DNA from: Plecoglossus altivelis
Taxonomy: Eukaryota > Chordata > Actinopteri > Osmeriformes > Plecoglossidae
Assembly: GCA_036571765.1 (NCBI GenBank)
Contig: BROE01000025.1
Span: forward strand, 3,352,414 to 3,416,413
Reading direction: 5' to 3'
Length of the DNA stretch: 64,000 nucleotides
Under the pieces are notes generated by a model. That model did no database searches, was not told the origin of the DNA, and saw only the letters and a program-made list of their open reading frames with translations. Positions 10,579-21,900 of this stretch are shown piece after piece (within the stretch, counting starts at the first letter, position 1; each line of letters begins with the position of its first letter). Both the position numbers and the translations under genes were made by a program.

Positions 10579-12571
10579 GCAGGGTGCGTATGTGGGCGTG
10601 TTTTCGGTGTTTTGACACTTCGCCAGTATCTCAGGGACTTGTCCTGACTCGGATGCGAAACCCAACATACCGAGGTTGCGCAATCAAGGATATGACAAGC
10701 GAGCAGGCAGGGCTAGGATACACGCTACTCAGGAAGTCTGTCCAAAGGCGCTGAGTGACAGACACTTCTCAGCTAGCCCAGTGCGAATTACAGCACGAAA
10801 CGTTACACCGCGCGCAATCCATCCATCCTTCTCTGACCTCTCGTGGATTTGGCTGCACATGGGGGGGGGGGTTAAAGTAACATAACTACGTCTGTGTCCC
10901 CCCACCTCTGTCCCCCTGTGTCTGGGATCTAGCGGGACTTACTGCTGGATGGCGACGGCGGGATGGCCTGTTGCTCCTTGTTCTCCTTCTGTAGTCTCAG
11001 AGTGGCCCACTGCAAGACCGGAGAGAGTAGGGCACTGTCATTGGTTCTGCTGCCCCACAACCAACCCTGCTGCTCCACAACCAACCCTGCTACCCCACAC
11101 CCAACCCTGCTACCCCACACCCAACCCTGCTACCCCACACCCAACCCTGCTGCCCCACACCCAACCCTGCTGCCCCACAACTAACCCTGCTGCTCCACAA
11201 CCAACCCTGCTGCTCCACAACCAACCCTGCTACCACACACCCAACCCTGCTGCTCCACAACCAACCCTGCTACCACACACCCAACCCTGCTACCCCACAC
11301 CCAACCCTGCTGCCCCACAACTAACCCTGCTGCCCCACAACCAACCCTGCTACCCCACACCCAACCCTGCTGCCCCACAACCAACCCTGCTACCCCACAC
11401 CCAACCCTGCTGCCCCACAACTAACCCTGCTACCCCACACCCAACCCTGCTGCCCCACAACCAACCCTGCTACCACACACCCAACCCTGCTACCCCCCCA
11501 ATCAACCCTGCTACCCCACCCCCAACCCTACTACCCCACAACCAACCCTGCTATCCCCCTGAACCAACCCTGCTACCCTCCCAACCAACCCTGCTACCTA
11601 ATAATAATTCAACAAACCTCCAACCCAACCCAACGATACTGACTTCACCCCCCCAAAAAAAAAAATAAAAAAAAAAAAAAAAATAATAAAATAAAATAAA
11701 AATCCCCCCCCACGAACCCCACAAACCTACCACCCCGTTCCACCCCCCACACCACCCCCAGCCCTATACCTCTCCTCTAAAAAATCTTACCACCCCCCGC
11801 CCCCCTCCTAGCCCTCCCCCAACGCCTCCGCCCACCACCCCTCACCTTACACCCACCCACCGACCCCTCCTCCACACCCTCTATTTTGGGTCCTCCCCCC
11901 CTCCCACCACACCATTCTCCCATCCCCCCCAACTATATAAATATATAATATAATAACGCTATAAAAAGCCCACAACCACAACCCTGCTACACCGACCCAA
12001 CCAACCCTACTTACCCCCACACAACAACCCTGCTACCGAATCCCACCAACCCTGCTATCCGCACCCCCTGTACCCACTACCCCACTGACCAACCCTGCTA
12101 TTCCCCCTGAACTCAACGCACTGCTACCTCCGCAACAACCCTGCTGATCACTACCCCCCCATGACCCAAACCCTGCTACCCCACACAATCCAAACCTGCC
12201 TACCCCCCAACACAACCCTGCTACCAGCCGAAACAAAAACTACTACAACACCAAATACCTTCAGTTCTTCCAAAAGGTTCACAATGCACGAATAAATGTA
12301 GCGACTTAAAGGAAAGCGGAATTACCTGTGACATGGACAAAGTCTAATACAGAAAGTATAAGAAGATATATGGATGCATCTAATTAGTGGCAGGGGGGGG
12401 AGCCATTTTAGGCTCCAGGCACTAGGCTGAGGCCGTGAGTACCTCCAGGGTTTTGATGAGGAGGTCCATGTAGGTCTCCGAGATTCCCAGGGAGAAGCCA
12501 AACATGGCCGGGACCACGATGAGAGCGAGGATGAGGCCCAACCACACCTTCACCACCCAGAAGGCCACCAT
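6626..12571 (-). CDS. gpat3: Glycerol-3-phosphate acyltransferase 3 (AGPAT9-type), ER membrane
   Basis: Acylates glycerol-3-phosphate to lysophosphatidic acid at the ER, the first step of triacylglycerol and phospholipid synthesis. Thirteen coding exons, high to low: 12443-12571, 10943-11009, 9856-10004, 9589-9734, 9169-9243, 8970-9059, 8731-8824, 8487-8602, 7889-7944, 7671-7756, 7281-7409, 7099-7178 and 6626-6731. Phases agree throughout and total 440 residues; human GPAT3 has 434. Visible parts: an N-terminal membrane segment (WLGLILALIVVPAMFGFSLG), WATLRLQ, FTLSDCFYFCRRGIESIVEDE, and further hydrophobic segments. Acyltransferase block I is NHTSPID (H-x4-D); block III is FPEGTCVNNTSVMMFKKGSF. 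The SLIQR...MEK linker, GGTIYPVAIK and EGEDAVQFANRVKSA favour GPAT3 over the close paralogue GPAT4, which is the main alternative. The start is uncertain: the ATG at 12571 is the first in frame, but an out-of-frame ATG at 12587 sits where the family start is expected. Confidence 0.85.
6780..7075. repeat. Minisatellite, about 31-bp unit, in the last gpat3 intron
   Basis: Repeats of GTGTGGTGGATGGATGAG with GCGTGGATGGATGA variants fill most of the last intron (6732-7098). Unit length alternates because a GGATGGAT sub-repeat is gained or lost. A 113-residue open frame on the minus strand (His/Pro/Ser-rich) is only the repeat. Confidence 0.9.
7798..7870. repeat. (AC)n microsatellite in a gpat3 intron
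   Basis: About 36 uninterrupted AC dinucleotides between the exons at 7671-7756 and 7889-7944; it leaves only about 19 bases to the 7889 donor. Confidence 0.95.
8026..8128. repeat. Short tandem repeat, about 31-bp unit, in a gpat3 intron
   Basis: Three to four diverged copies of a unit built on CTTGGCAACCCTC and GGGCCTC..GCCCCAAAC. Non-coding. Confidence 0.75.
9535..9587. repeat. (GT)n microsatellite in a gpat3 intron
   Basis: GT/GC dinucleotide run ending two bases before the donor of exon 9589-9734. Similar GT or CA runs occur at 8926-8951, 10030-10085, 10334-10360 and 10551-10579 in the same gene. Confidence 0.9.
11050..12235. repeat. Large minisatellite, 20-bp unit, in gpat3 intron 1
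   Basis: Head-to-tail copies of a 20-base unit (CCAACCCTGCTACCCCACAC and close variants with TGCCCCACAA or TGCTCCACAA). The array is very regular from 11060 to about 11600. It then breaks down through a C- and A-rich stretch (11640-11990) and reappears in diverged form to 12235. The unit reads open in several frames, giving a 239-residue Pro/Leu/Asn-rich frame at 10949-11668 that is not a gene. Confidence 0.95.
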
Positions 12572-12587
12572 CCAAAAGTCCTCCCAT

Positions 12588-14040
12588 CGATTGCAGCAGA
12601 ACCTGGATTTTTCCTGGCACTACTGTATGATCTTCTGTGTTTCTCTGAGGGAGAGGGAGTGGAGGAGGGGAGAGGAGAGCAGACGGGTTGTCAGACAGCC
12701 ATATTTAACCTCTTCGAGTGTATATTCCCGACTACATAACTTGATGTGAACACACAGGTCAGCCCATCATTAGAACTTCGGACTCAAAAGGCAATAAAAG
12801 AAAGGTAACATGTACTCTAATGACAGGGAAAAGTGAGACCAGTCTAATTCGTGATTCAAAAAAAACAACTGCAGGTAACAAATCGCTGTCAAGTTAACCG
12901 CTGTTCTGTTTTGGAGCGTGCCACATGACGCCTGGCGACAAAAATACACTTTACTAAGTTAGACATCGACGACCACTCGCTGACATTGGTTCGCTCCCAG
13001 ATATCTACATGAGCTTCATTCAATTTAGACCGCTGCCTTTAATGACCAGCGGCAACTTTCTGGAGTAACCAATTCCCATTAGCGTGATCCCACGACCAGT
13101 CGAGGTTCTCACACCTTTCCGCATATTTTACCTGGCGTGGCAGCCTCTCGTTATATCTTACCGGGTGAAATTCAGTCCATGTCCTTGTGCAGAATCAGCA
13201 ACTCCGACAGCAAGGGACTTCGTTTGGGGTCGAAGGAGCAGGCATGTCTGTAGTAGGTTCACGCCCGGCTCTGGATCAAAGTTCATTGTGTCAACGCGAA
13301 CAGCGACTCCCTGCGGTCAAACAAGTTACTGCACGTCGTGGGGAGATGACTAGGCCTACGTTAAAACGTGCAATTGCGAAGAGCGCTACAGTTGTCTTAT
13401 GAATAGCTTATAATTTTTTTGAGCTTCTTAAATAACTTGGAGATAACAGGGAGTTTTTTGTCTTGCTTAAAAAAAGATGACATGAGGCTGCGTCGCGTCA
13501 TGCGTCTAACCCTAACCTGTAGGTCTGCATTTCACTGAGATACACATCAAAGTAGATAACACGGACATCCAATCTGTATTAACAGCTGGTAGTCGATTTT
13601 TGAAACACATCATTAGTATTTTAAAAAGATCTTAATAGTAGCCCTGGAACTCTGTTCCCAAACCAAATACCATCACTCAGCCCCGATTGAGTTGTACCTG
13701 GGCTGAAATGCGGCCCCCGTCATATTTCTCCTAAAGTTCCATGGAGAAATGTAATGGCATGGCTTGATAAAGCGTTGCGTACATGGCACACATGGTTAAC
13801 CTTGGTTTTCTCCATTTGGCCAATAGGGGTCTCCCTACATGGGTTGATGATGGGACCCAACAAAAATGGTTCTTATTTAAATGAATAGTTAAATAAACAG
13901 TTTTATTCTTATTTCATGTTTTAATCAGGGTAAGGACCATGTGAACAGAGACTATACCCTCATATCTCCTCCTCCCTGAAGCTTCCACCAGGACATGCAT
14001 TATGCTCATTTTACACACCCTTTTCTTCAAAGCGACAAAT
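12588..14040. other. Intergenic/5' flank between gpat3 and riok2 3' end
   Basis: About 1.4 kb of mixed-composition DNA upstream of the gpat3 start. It must hold the gpat3 promoter and any 5' UTR exon, but no TATA box or exon can be fixed. No conserved protein is seen on either strand. Confidence 0.55.
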
Positions 14041-14093
14041 AGGGGATTTGAACCCCTAACCTCCAGTCAAATGCTCTGGGCCTTACGCTACCC
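14041..14093 (-). repeat. Degenerate tRNA-Cys-like SINE fragment
   Basis: Read on the minus strand it has GCATTTGACTGG followed by GGGGTTCAAATCCCC, a perfect B-box/T-arm. The anticodon arm resembles tRNA-Cys(GCA) but lacks GCAGATCAA. The 5' half is missing and a CCCACC repeat abuts it. A fragment, not a working tRNA. Confidence 0.55.
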
Positions 14094-14259
14094 ACCCACC
14101 CACCCACCCACCCCTACCCTACCCGCCCCGAGCCCCTACCCACCCCCACCCAGCCCACCCCAGCCCTACCCACCCCATCACATGATCAGTTTGTCACACC
14201 AGTGGAGAGCTGCAAACAGTGAGGCACATGCTTTCTGCTTCCCTTGTCCACGTGACGGT

Positions 14260-14265
14260 TTTATT
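14260..14265 (-). terminator. riok2 polyadenylation signal (minus strand)
   Basis: Plus-strand TTTATT, i.e. AATAAA on the minus strand, about 340 bases past the riok2 stop. Confidence 0.55.
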
Positions 14266-14349
14266 GTCGTTGCTGTCAAAGGAAGGTTATACAGTTTGAC
14301 GGACAGCGGTCACGGTGCACACCAGCCAGGGAGCTGTCCGCAGCAGATC

Positions 14350-14438
14350 GTCACTCACACTCGCGCACACACGCACGCACGCACACACACACACACTCGC
14401 CCGCCTGCACGCACACACGCACGCACACACACACACAG
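14350..14438. repeat. (CA)n/(CG)n-rich microsatellite
   Basis: Imperfect CACACACG/CACGCACG repeat within the riok2 3' UTR region. Confidence 0.85.
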
Positions 14439-14606
14439 TCCTCTCGTGTCCTCCTCCTCACAGCCTCCTTCCCAGTCTAACGGCAGGTCTAATGATGACT
14501 TGGTGGTGCATGTTTTCATGGTCCAAAGTCATTTCATTCCCCTCGGTTTCCTCTGGCTAGACATGTAACTTCAGAGTCAGCTCCTCTCCTCCTCCTCCTC
14601 CTCCCG

Positions 14607-17600
14607 TCAGCCCCAGAAGGAGGCGCACTCCAGGCTGGATTTGATGTTGTTGTGGTTCTCCCTCCTCTCCTTGGTCACCAGGTTGGCTTCCCCCTTCTGC
14701 AGCCTCCTCCTCTGGGCAGCCTTCTGCTGCTGGTTCAGCTGCCGACGCACCTTCTGACGCACCACCTCCTGCAACCAATCACAACGTCACAACGTCACAA
14801 CGTCACCACATCACAACGTCACCACCTCCTGCAACCAATCACAACGTCACAACGTCACCACCTCCTGCAACCAATCACAACGTCACAACGTCACCACATC
14901 ACAACGTCACCACCTCCTGCAACCAATCACGACGTCACAACGTCACCACCTCCTGCAAACGAATCGCAACGTCACCACGCGTCCGGAGTCCTGTCGCGGC
15001 CGACTCGCGTTACCATGACGCAGAGAGGCTGAGAAAAGGGAGGAACATCCAAAAGACAAGTCCAACTCTAACTCCACCGATGCAGGGATACTGTGTGTTG
15101 TGGAACAAGAGACCCACATGGCTTCTGATGCTGTATAAACTGAGTTTACAGCACCCCTCAGTCTGAGGTGAGGGAGGAGCAGGAGGAGGAGGTGAAGAGA
15201 GAGGGAGGAGATCTGGTGCTGTAAAAACTGAGCTTACAGCACCCCTCAGTCTGAGATGAGGGAGGAGCAGGAGGAGGAGGAGGTGAAGAGAGAGGGAGGA
15301 GATCTGGTGCTGTATAAGCTGAGCTTACAGCACCCCTCAGTCTGAGGTGAGGGAGGAGCAGGAGGAGGAGGAGGTGAAGAGAGAGGAAGGAGATCTGGTG
15401 CTGTATAAGCTGAGCTTACAGCACCAGCTGCTACACCAGCTCAGTCGTTCGCCTAAACCCTGTTCGTGCATTGGTAGAGTTAAGGTGGAGGTGGCTAACA
15501 GAATTCCCCTTTCTTCGGCTACAACCTTAATTATGAACGTACAATTCTTCACAGCCAAGCAGAAGATCTCTACTAATAGAGACCGTAGCTGACAACAGAA
15601 CTGCAGTCCTACGTGCACACGTGAAAACAACAGGTTTGAATTGGAAGGAACCTGATGACATGCAGAGCTTGACATGGTTATGTAACTACATGATGGCAAG
15701 CTGTGTGTGAGAGAGAGAGTGTGTCCCTGTGTGTCTGCGTGTCTCTGTGTGAGTGAGTGAGTGAGTGAGTGTGTCCCTGTGTGTGTGTGTACTAACCGGA
15801 GGTATGGTGGAGCAGCTTCCTGTACTGCCCATGGTGGCTTCGCTGTCTGTCCTCTGACGTCTGCTGTGCTCAACCACATGGAGTAGGCTGTCTGAATCTC
15901 TGGAGGACAACACACAGACACACACCACACACCACACACACACACACACACACCACACACCAAGAGAGAGAGAGAGCAATAAGTACAAGGGAAATTAGAT
16001 ACCATGTAGACCGATTCGTGAGGTTTAATCAAAGGCAGGTGAAGTGTGATCCATTCTAGTTGACAAATGTCAGTCACGTTTACCTGAAGGGTTTGTACTC
16101 TTTGTTAGCTGCAGACAGGTCCACCAGATCTGGACAGACATCCTCTCCTTCCTTCCTCTCCTCCTCCTCCTCCTCCTCACTTCTCCCCTCATCTCCCTCC
16201 TTCCCCTCCTCCCTTCCACTGGCCTGGAAAGCGTCGGTCAGTCTCAGATCTCCCCCCTCTCTCCTCACTTCCTCCTCCTCCCTCTCCTCAGACCGAGGGG
16301 GGGTGTCTGTCTGCGGGTCGCCCACCTTCAGCCCCTCCAGCTCCAGCATAGCATGTCTGTATTCCTCCATGTCTACGCTGTCCTCCCCTTCATCTCCAGC
16401 CTCCTCCTTGTCCTCCTCCTCTTCCTCCTCCTCGTCCTCCTCCTCTGGTCCTGCAGGCTGCAGCACAGCGGCGTCTCTCTCCAGGTCCTTGGTGAAGCCG
16501 CTGGCGGAGATCTCCACGTCGAGGGAAACGGACCGCCTGCGGGACACGAGCCGTGCCACACCACGCCGTGCCCCCACACACGCACACACACACAATTCTT
16601 TGTGATACCTGGCTCCTGCTATAGTACCCTTCCCTCTGCGCCCCCCCACACACCCACACACTCACCTGATGTCTTTGAACGTTGGGTACACTTCACTCTC
16701 ATAGTTAAATCGCCTTGCGAAGAAATCTCTGATGCATTTGACATCCCGGTCAAAATACCTGGAGATAAAACACAGGTTGAGTTAAGCAGACCCCGGTAGA
16801 CAAGTCACATGGTTGAATTCCTCTCAATGGCCAAGCACTAAGTAAACATTACTTATATTCTATAACATTATATTTCTATTATTATTCGACAGTCAAATAT
16901 TTGACTCCATTGTGTGTGTTTGTGTGTCTCTCGCACCACTCTGCATTGTAGTGTGAGGTGGACACCATCTGTGGGAAGTCGATCAGGGTCACGTGATCCT
17001 GGTCGTCCAGCATCAAGTTGAACTCGTTAAAGTCGCCGTGGATCAGGCCGTGATTGGCCAGTTTGACCAGCAGCTCCATGAGCTCGTTGAAGAGGGAGGG
17101 CGGGTCTTCCAGCTCCCGAACCTGACACCTGCCCGGCAACAATGACAACACACATGGGACAGCCAATGAGAAGGCTGGGATCTCCACACACCCCATATTA
17201 AGGGGCTGAGAGGGTGGGAGGACAAACAGGAAATAGGAGTTGCTGTATGTGTGGACGTGGGCGCTACTGACAGTGGGTATCCGTTGATGAGTTCCATCAC
17301 CACGGCGTGTCGGTTGTAGTCCACGGGCTTGGGGACAGGAAACCCTCGCTCGTACAGCGCCTGGAAGAGGACGTGACCCGGACCGCCACGCCCACATGTC
17401 AACACCGTGAAGCCCAACCATGATACACTGTACAGACCTGCAGTGTTACATTCTACAGACCTGCAGTGTTACACTGTACAGACCTGCAGTGTTACATTCT
17501 ACAGACCTGCAGTGTTACATTCTACAGACCTGCAGTGTTACATTCTACAGACCTGCAGTGTGTCATTCTACAGACCTGCCGTGCTACACTCTACAGACCT

Positions 17601-18914
17601 GCAGTGTGTCATTCTACAGACCTGCCGTGCTACACTATACAGACCTGCAGTGTTACACTGTACAGACATGCAGTTATCCTTAGGGTAGAACACACACAGA
17701 TTTTCATGTTCAATTGAATGATGACTATTAGTCCAAGGTGCGGAATAAAAAACTAGAAAATCATTCTCAAGTTATGGAACATGACAACAGCTTGAGCAAT
17801 GTGTAGGCAACTTTCTCTATGCCTTTAGCTGACCGAATCAAATTCTAACTTAGCTAGGTAGCCCTATTGAGGAGCAGCGGGCTTTCCAGATGGCTGTTTG
17901 AGCGGGTACCTTCATGTAGGCGAACTCCTTCATGGCCGACAGCCGAGACAGGTACAGCCAGGACATGTTCTTCCTGTGTTTGTGATAGTCTCTCTTGTTC
18001 TTCAAGTTCCTAAAGGAGGTGCGTCCAAGCCTGTGCAGCTTCAGCGCGTACTGGTCTCCCTCCGGACTGGCCACGATGTAGATATCTACAGGAGAGCGAG
18101 GATGAACGGAGAGCTTCAGAATACGAACGAAGGGCAAGCTTTATTGACAATGACATCGGCGCAAACGATATGCGTTAACTTGCCAGATTCTTTCCCCACG
18201 CCCATCTGGTTGCCGACAGAGATGAGGACTTCGCGGGAGCAGAAAGTCTTCAGGGCCAGGTAGTCGTATCCTCCGTTATTTAGCCTGTAGCCACGGACAG
18301 CTGAACACACACACACAGGAATTTTCAGTGTCATGTCATTACAAGCCTTTACTCCGTTCGTCCTTTCTAGGACTGTCATTCCGAGTGGCCTTACCCTTAG
18401 TGTGCTCGTAAGCCACCAACTTGTGCTTGACCAGCTCTCTCAGAATCTTGTTGCAGCCGCCGTGTTTCAGGCTGGCGATGGAAGACAGCAGACTCACCGG
18501 GACGATCTCATGGTTCTTCATCCCCATCTCCACCTGCAATGTGTTACGTCCGTGACGGAAGAAAATAGAACGGTTGGGTAACTAGGGTGGTAAAGAACGA
18601 CTGTTTTTAACCCGTCAATACGATATTTACAGGTTTAGCTGCTATCTAGCCTCGCATAGGGAGTTGAGCAGTCGTCAGCTGGCTATTTATGCCATATGTT
18701 ATTGCATATATGATTTTCGCAGCGAAATATATGTATTGAGTAGAACGTGTAAGCATGACTGGCATTTGGATCATTTTATCTACTTTCTATCTGTTAGCTC
18801 AGCTAGCTTTCAAGCTAAAATGAAGAAACGAACATTAAAGTAACTTACGGCTGTGAGGACTCGGAAATCATCGCGAGATAAATACCGCAACACCACAACA
18901 TTTAATTTGCCCAT
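14607..18914 (-). CDS. riok2: Atypical serine/threonine protein kinase RIO2
   Basis: RIOK2 is an atypical kinase/ATPase that binds pre-40S particles and drives late cytoplasmic 18S rRNA maturation. Ten coding exons on the minus strand: 18849-18914, 18395-18533, 18184-18300, 17910-18085, 17272-17360, 16937-17128, 16666-16758, 16084-16536, 15797-15899 and 14607-14768. They total 529 residues; human has about 552. The N-terminus MGKLNVVVLRYLSRDDFRVL and following residues form the RIO2-specific winged helix. The nucleotide loop is GVGKESDIYIVA, the catalytic loop HGDFNEFNLML and the metal-binding stretch LIDFPQMVS. The large exon 16084-16536 is strongly acidic (runs of Glu/Asp), as in other RIO2 C-termini, and the tail ends SSLECASFWG. 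Intron 3 starts with GC rather than GT. Cast lies upstream in divergent orientation; RIOK2 and CAST are neighbours in human 5q15. Confidence 0.96.
14769..14955. repeat. CACAACGTCAC-type tandem repeat next to the last riok2 exon
   Basis: Higher-order repeat of CACAACGTCAC and CACCTCCTGCAACCAAT. The second block copies the exon edge and acceptor (CACCTCCTGCAAC, i.e. GTTGCAG|GAGGTG on the minus strand) several times, at about 14822, 14860, 14910 and 14947. Confidence 0.85.
15125..15435. repeat. About 90-bp tandem repeat with internal hairpin, riok2 intron
   Basis: Three full copies plus a partial of a unit holding GGTGCTGTA...TACAGCACC (inverted, loop AAAACTGAGCT or TAAGCTGAGCT), then CAGTCTGAGGTGAGGGAGGAG and (AGG)n. 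Copies differ by a few substitutions and the number of AGG triplets. Confidence 0.85.
17431..17675. repeat. Minisatellite, 23-bp unit, in riok2 intron
   Basis: About eleven copies of TACAGACCTGCAGTGTTACA plus three bases, with CTGCCGTGCTAC variants. It is open in all three forward frames because neither the unit nor its variants contain stops; it is not a gene and not a CRISPR array, as there are no spacers. Confidence 0.95.
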
Positions 18915-21900
18915 ATTTAGGCTTTCGGCAATGCACTACACGGGAATAATCGGCTAATATGTTTTGGTCGTCATTCTGGTGTGTAAACACGTGGAAAGGA
19001 AGGAGGAAGTGGAGTGTTTGTCACTCGTGCGGGTAGCCAACGTCACACACCGAAATTTGACTGCCCTCTAGCGGTGCCCTGACGATTTGAACTCATTCAC
19101 AAAACGAAACACCACAATTCAACTAAATTACGAAGTACAAGAATGTAATAGTATGAAAACAATCTTGGGATATAATATATAATGAAGACTAGGCCTTGCA
19201 GTTTGACATAGTGTCAATATTTAGATCTCGAGGGAGCTCTGATAAAAGAGCGCTTCGTGCTGGCCTGAGCAATCTATTTGAGGCATTGCCGTTCTCGGCA
19301 TCATATGCATTCCCTCGTTTAACCCTCTTAAGTAGGTGACGAAAAATCTCAAATCATACACTCGCTGTAGTCGGTGATTAGAAAGGTATTGTAGAAAACA
19401 ATGCACTCCTAATATCTTCAAGAAAGACTGAGTAAAAAAGGGATCGTTTGGATCTATGATAGAGACCGTGTGTAGTCGTACCCTGTACTATTAGACTATG
19501 ATTAATGCGCAATACAATGCACAAATTATGCCAAACATATGACACGAAACGTACATGAAAGCTGCAAACTGCTAATACTGCAATATAGCCTGAAGTAGGC
19601 ATTGAATGACATGAATACTTGATTATTAAATCAAAGATAAAGGACTTGACTCATACAAGATTTCGCATGTGAGCAACGCACCACATACAGTGCGACGTGT
19701 TCGCATGCACGTCATGCGTCATGTAAACCTGTGTGACCGCTGTACTGTGTATCCTTGAACCGAGGGATATGAATGGAGGAGGAAGGGGGGGGGCACTTGA
19801 CGTACTCCCGTCATGACAGGAGAGGCTGAAGGATGGATATAGTCTTGAAGAGGAAAGGCGAAGGTCACAGCATCTCTCCGAAATAGTCCTCACGCCTTGT
19901 CTCGCGAGCTCCTCTTTCAGGCAGAAGCCGGATTGAGTGACGGTAACTATCTCTGGCCTTCAGGGTTAGGTCGGGTGTGAGTGTACGAGGATTGGAGAGA
20001 GAGAGAGGGTTGGGGGGTTCAATGGAAGAGGCGCAAACTTCTCCAGCTCAAATTCAGCGAGATTTTCTTTCCAAGAACGATTAATTCATGATGGCGTAAC
20101 CGAGTCCGCTCGGCCCAACGTGATTCAGGCCGAGACGGTGGACAAGGTTTTGGAGAGGGGGCGCGCACGTCTGTCATGACGCTTCTGCAGCAGCAGGGTG
20201 CAATATTGTGTCTCTCACTGTATCGTTGTGCAGTGGAGCTCATGGCTTCGGGCGTTCTGGAAGCACATGGCATCTACTCCATTTTGGCCTCCTCAGTTTG
20301 AAACAAATGGGGGGGGGGGGTTGCTATGTCCTAGGCTGTAGTCAACAGGGACTGAGATGACTAGTTTAAGTATATTGACACACGCTGCATCAACATCAAA
20401 CAACCAGAATGTCCTTGTACCTGCATCTGTACCAACCCCCCAAAATGTTCAGTGAGGTTTTTACATTGACCAGCCCAACTGGTTTCTCTCACACGCCAGG
20501 GCTGATTAATGTATATAGGCAGTTGGAATGCTTCAGCATGCGTTCGTCAAGGCGCGTGTTGCAGCAACGGCCGCTACGATGACAGGCCTACAACGGCCAA
20601 ATGTAGAGAAAACAGACGTTTTCTGTGCAGGATTAACAGTCAGGCTGTTTTTTGTTAAGAAAATGGACTCGAAAAACACTTCAAGTCCATCTCAGGTCAA
20701 TGGCAACCGGCTATTTCAGTTCAGTGCTGAGTGCTATGATTGAATATATTGGTTACAGCCAGATTAGAGGTTTTTAAGTGGGTATACCCCACATGGAGGG
20801 GGGGGGGGGGGCAACATTCCACTCTGTAGCAACACTGAGAAGAACGTTCTAGAGTTCCTAGATTCAAAACTGCTGTGTGACTCTCTCTCTCTCTCTGTCT
20901 CTCTCTTTCTTTCTTTAGGCACCCCACCCCCCTCCCCAGACCCCCTGCCTGCATGGATATGAACACATCTGGGCCACGGAGAAGAGAAGCGAAATAGGTT
21001 CAAGCCCCGAGGCGAGTCAACGAGGCAGGCCGACTGAAAGACCGAGAGAGAAAGGAAGCACACGTGCGCGTCCGCGCGCGCTGGCATGTGTGCGTGTGCG
21101 CGCGCGCGTACGTATGGCTTTGTGCGTATGCAAGCAGCATGTGTGTGTGTGTGTGTTTTCCGTGCGTGCGTCTGCACGCGTGTGTCGGCGTGCGTATGAG
21201 TGTGTGTTCATCCTGTCGACTGATAAGTGGTCGCAGTTGCTTTTCAGTTTGGTGGGGGTGGGGGTGGGGGTGGACTCAATTTGGATTTTCCAAATCTTTC
21301 TGTCTTTAAACCCTGCCAACCCATCTCCTCCTCTGGGCTCCCTCATTCAAACATGGCCAGAGGTGACGGCTAGCTTCTTCCAACATGCTCAGCCATGTGA
21401 GACGAAGGGTTGTTGGGAGGTGTGTGCGTGCGTGTGCGCGTGTATGTGCGTGGGGGTCTGTGGCTGTGTGCGTGTGTGTGGGGGGGGTGTGGTCTAAAAA
21501 TGTGTTTGTGTACATCGACGTGTGAGTGTGCGGGTTTGTGTGTGTGAGAGGGGATCTGTGGTTGTGTGTGTGTTGGTGTGGCTGTGTGTGTTGGTGTGGC
21601 TGTGTGTGTTGGTGTGTGTGTGTGTGTGTGTTGGTGTGTGTGTGTGTTTCTTGGTGCGACTGGCTCCGGGGGTGGGGGGGGTTTGTTGACAGAACACATT
21701 CCCACTGGTCCCTTGAGTTGAGGAAGGTATGCAGGGGCAGGGAGGCCATAGGACACAAGGTTTGTACCTGAGATAAGGCTGTGGCTCAGGACACATCAGC
21801 ATACCTTCAGAAAACAGGAACTCTCACTTGCCTTGTTCGCTGGACTTATCCGATTCCCAAACCGGAGCAGGTCGATTCAGCGAACAGAAGTGTTCAAAGT

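Noticed and set aside
10949..11668. 239-residue open frame of Pro/Leu/Asn/Gln repeats
   Set aside because: It is the 20-bp minisatellite of gpat3 intron 1 read in one frame; other frames and the minus strand are open too, and it overlaps the exon 10943-11009 on the other strand.
17407..17717. Three overlapping open frames, and a possible CRISPR-like array
   Set aside because: A simple 23-bp tandem repeat without unique spacers, in an intron of a vertebrate gene.
21306..21802. Three minus-strand His/Thr-rich frames
   Set aside because: CA-repeat artefacts open in all three frames at once.
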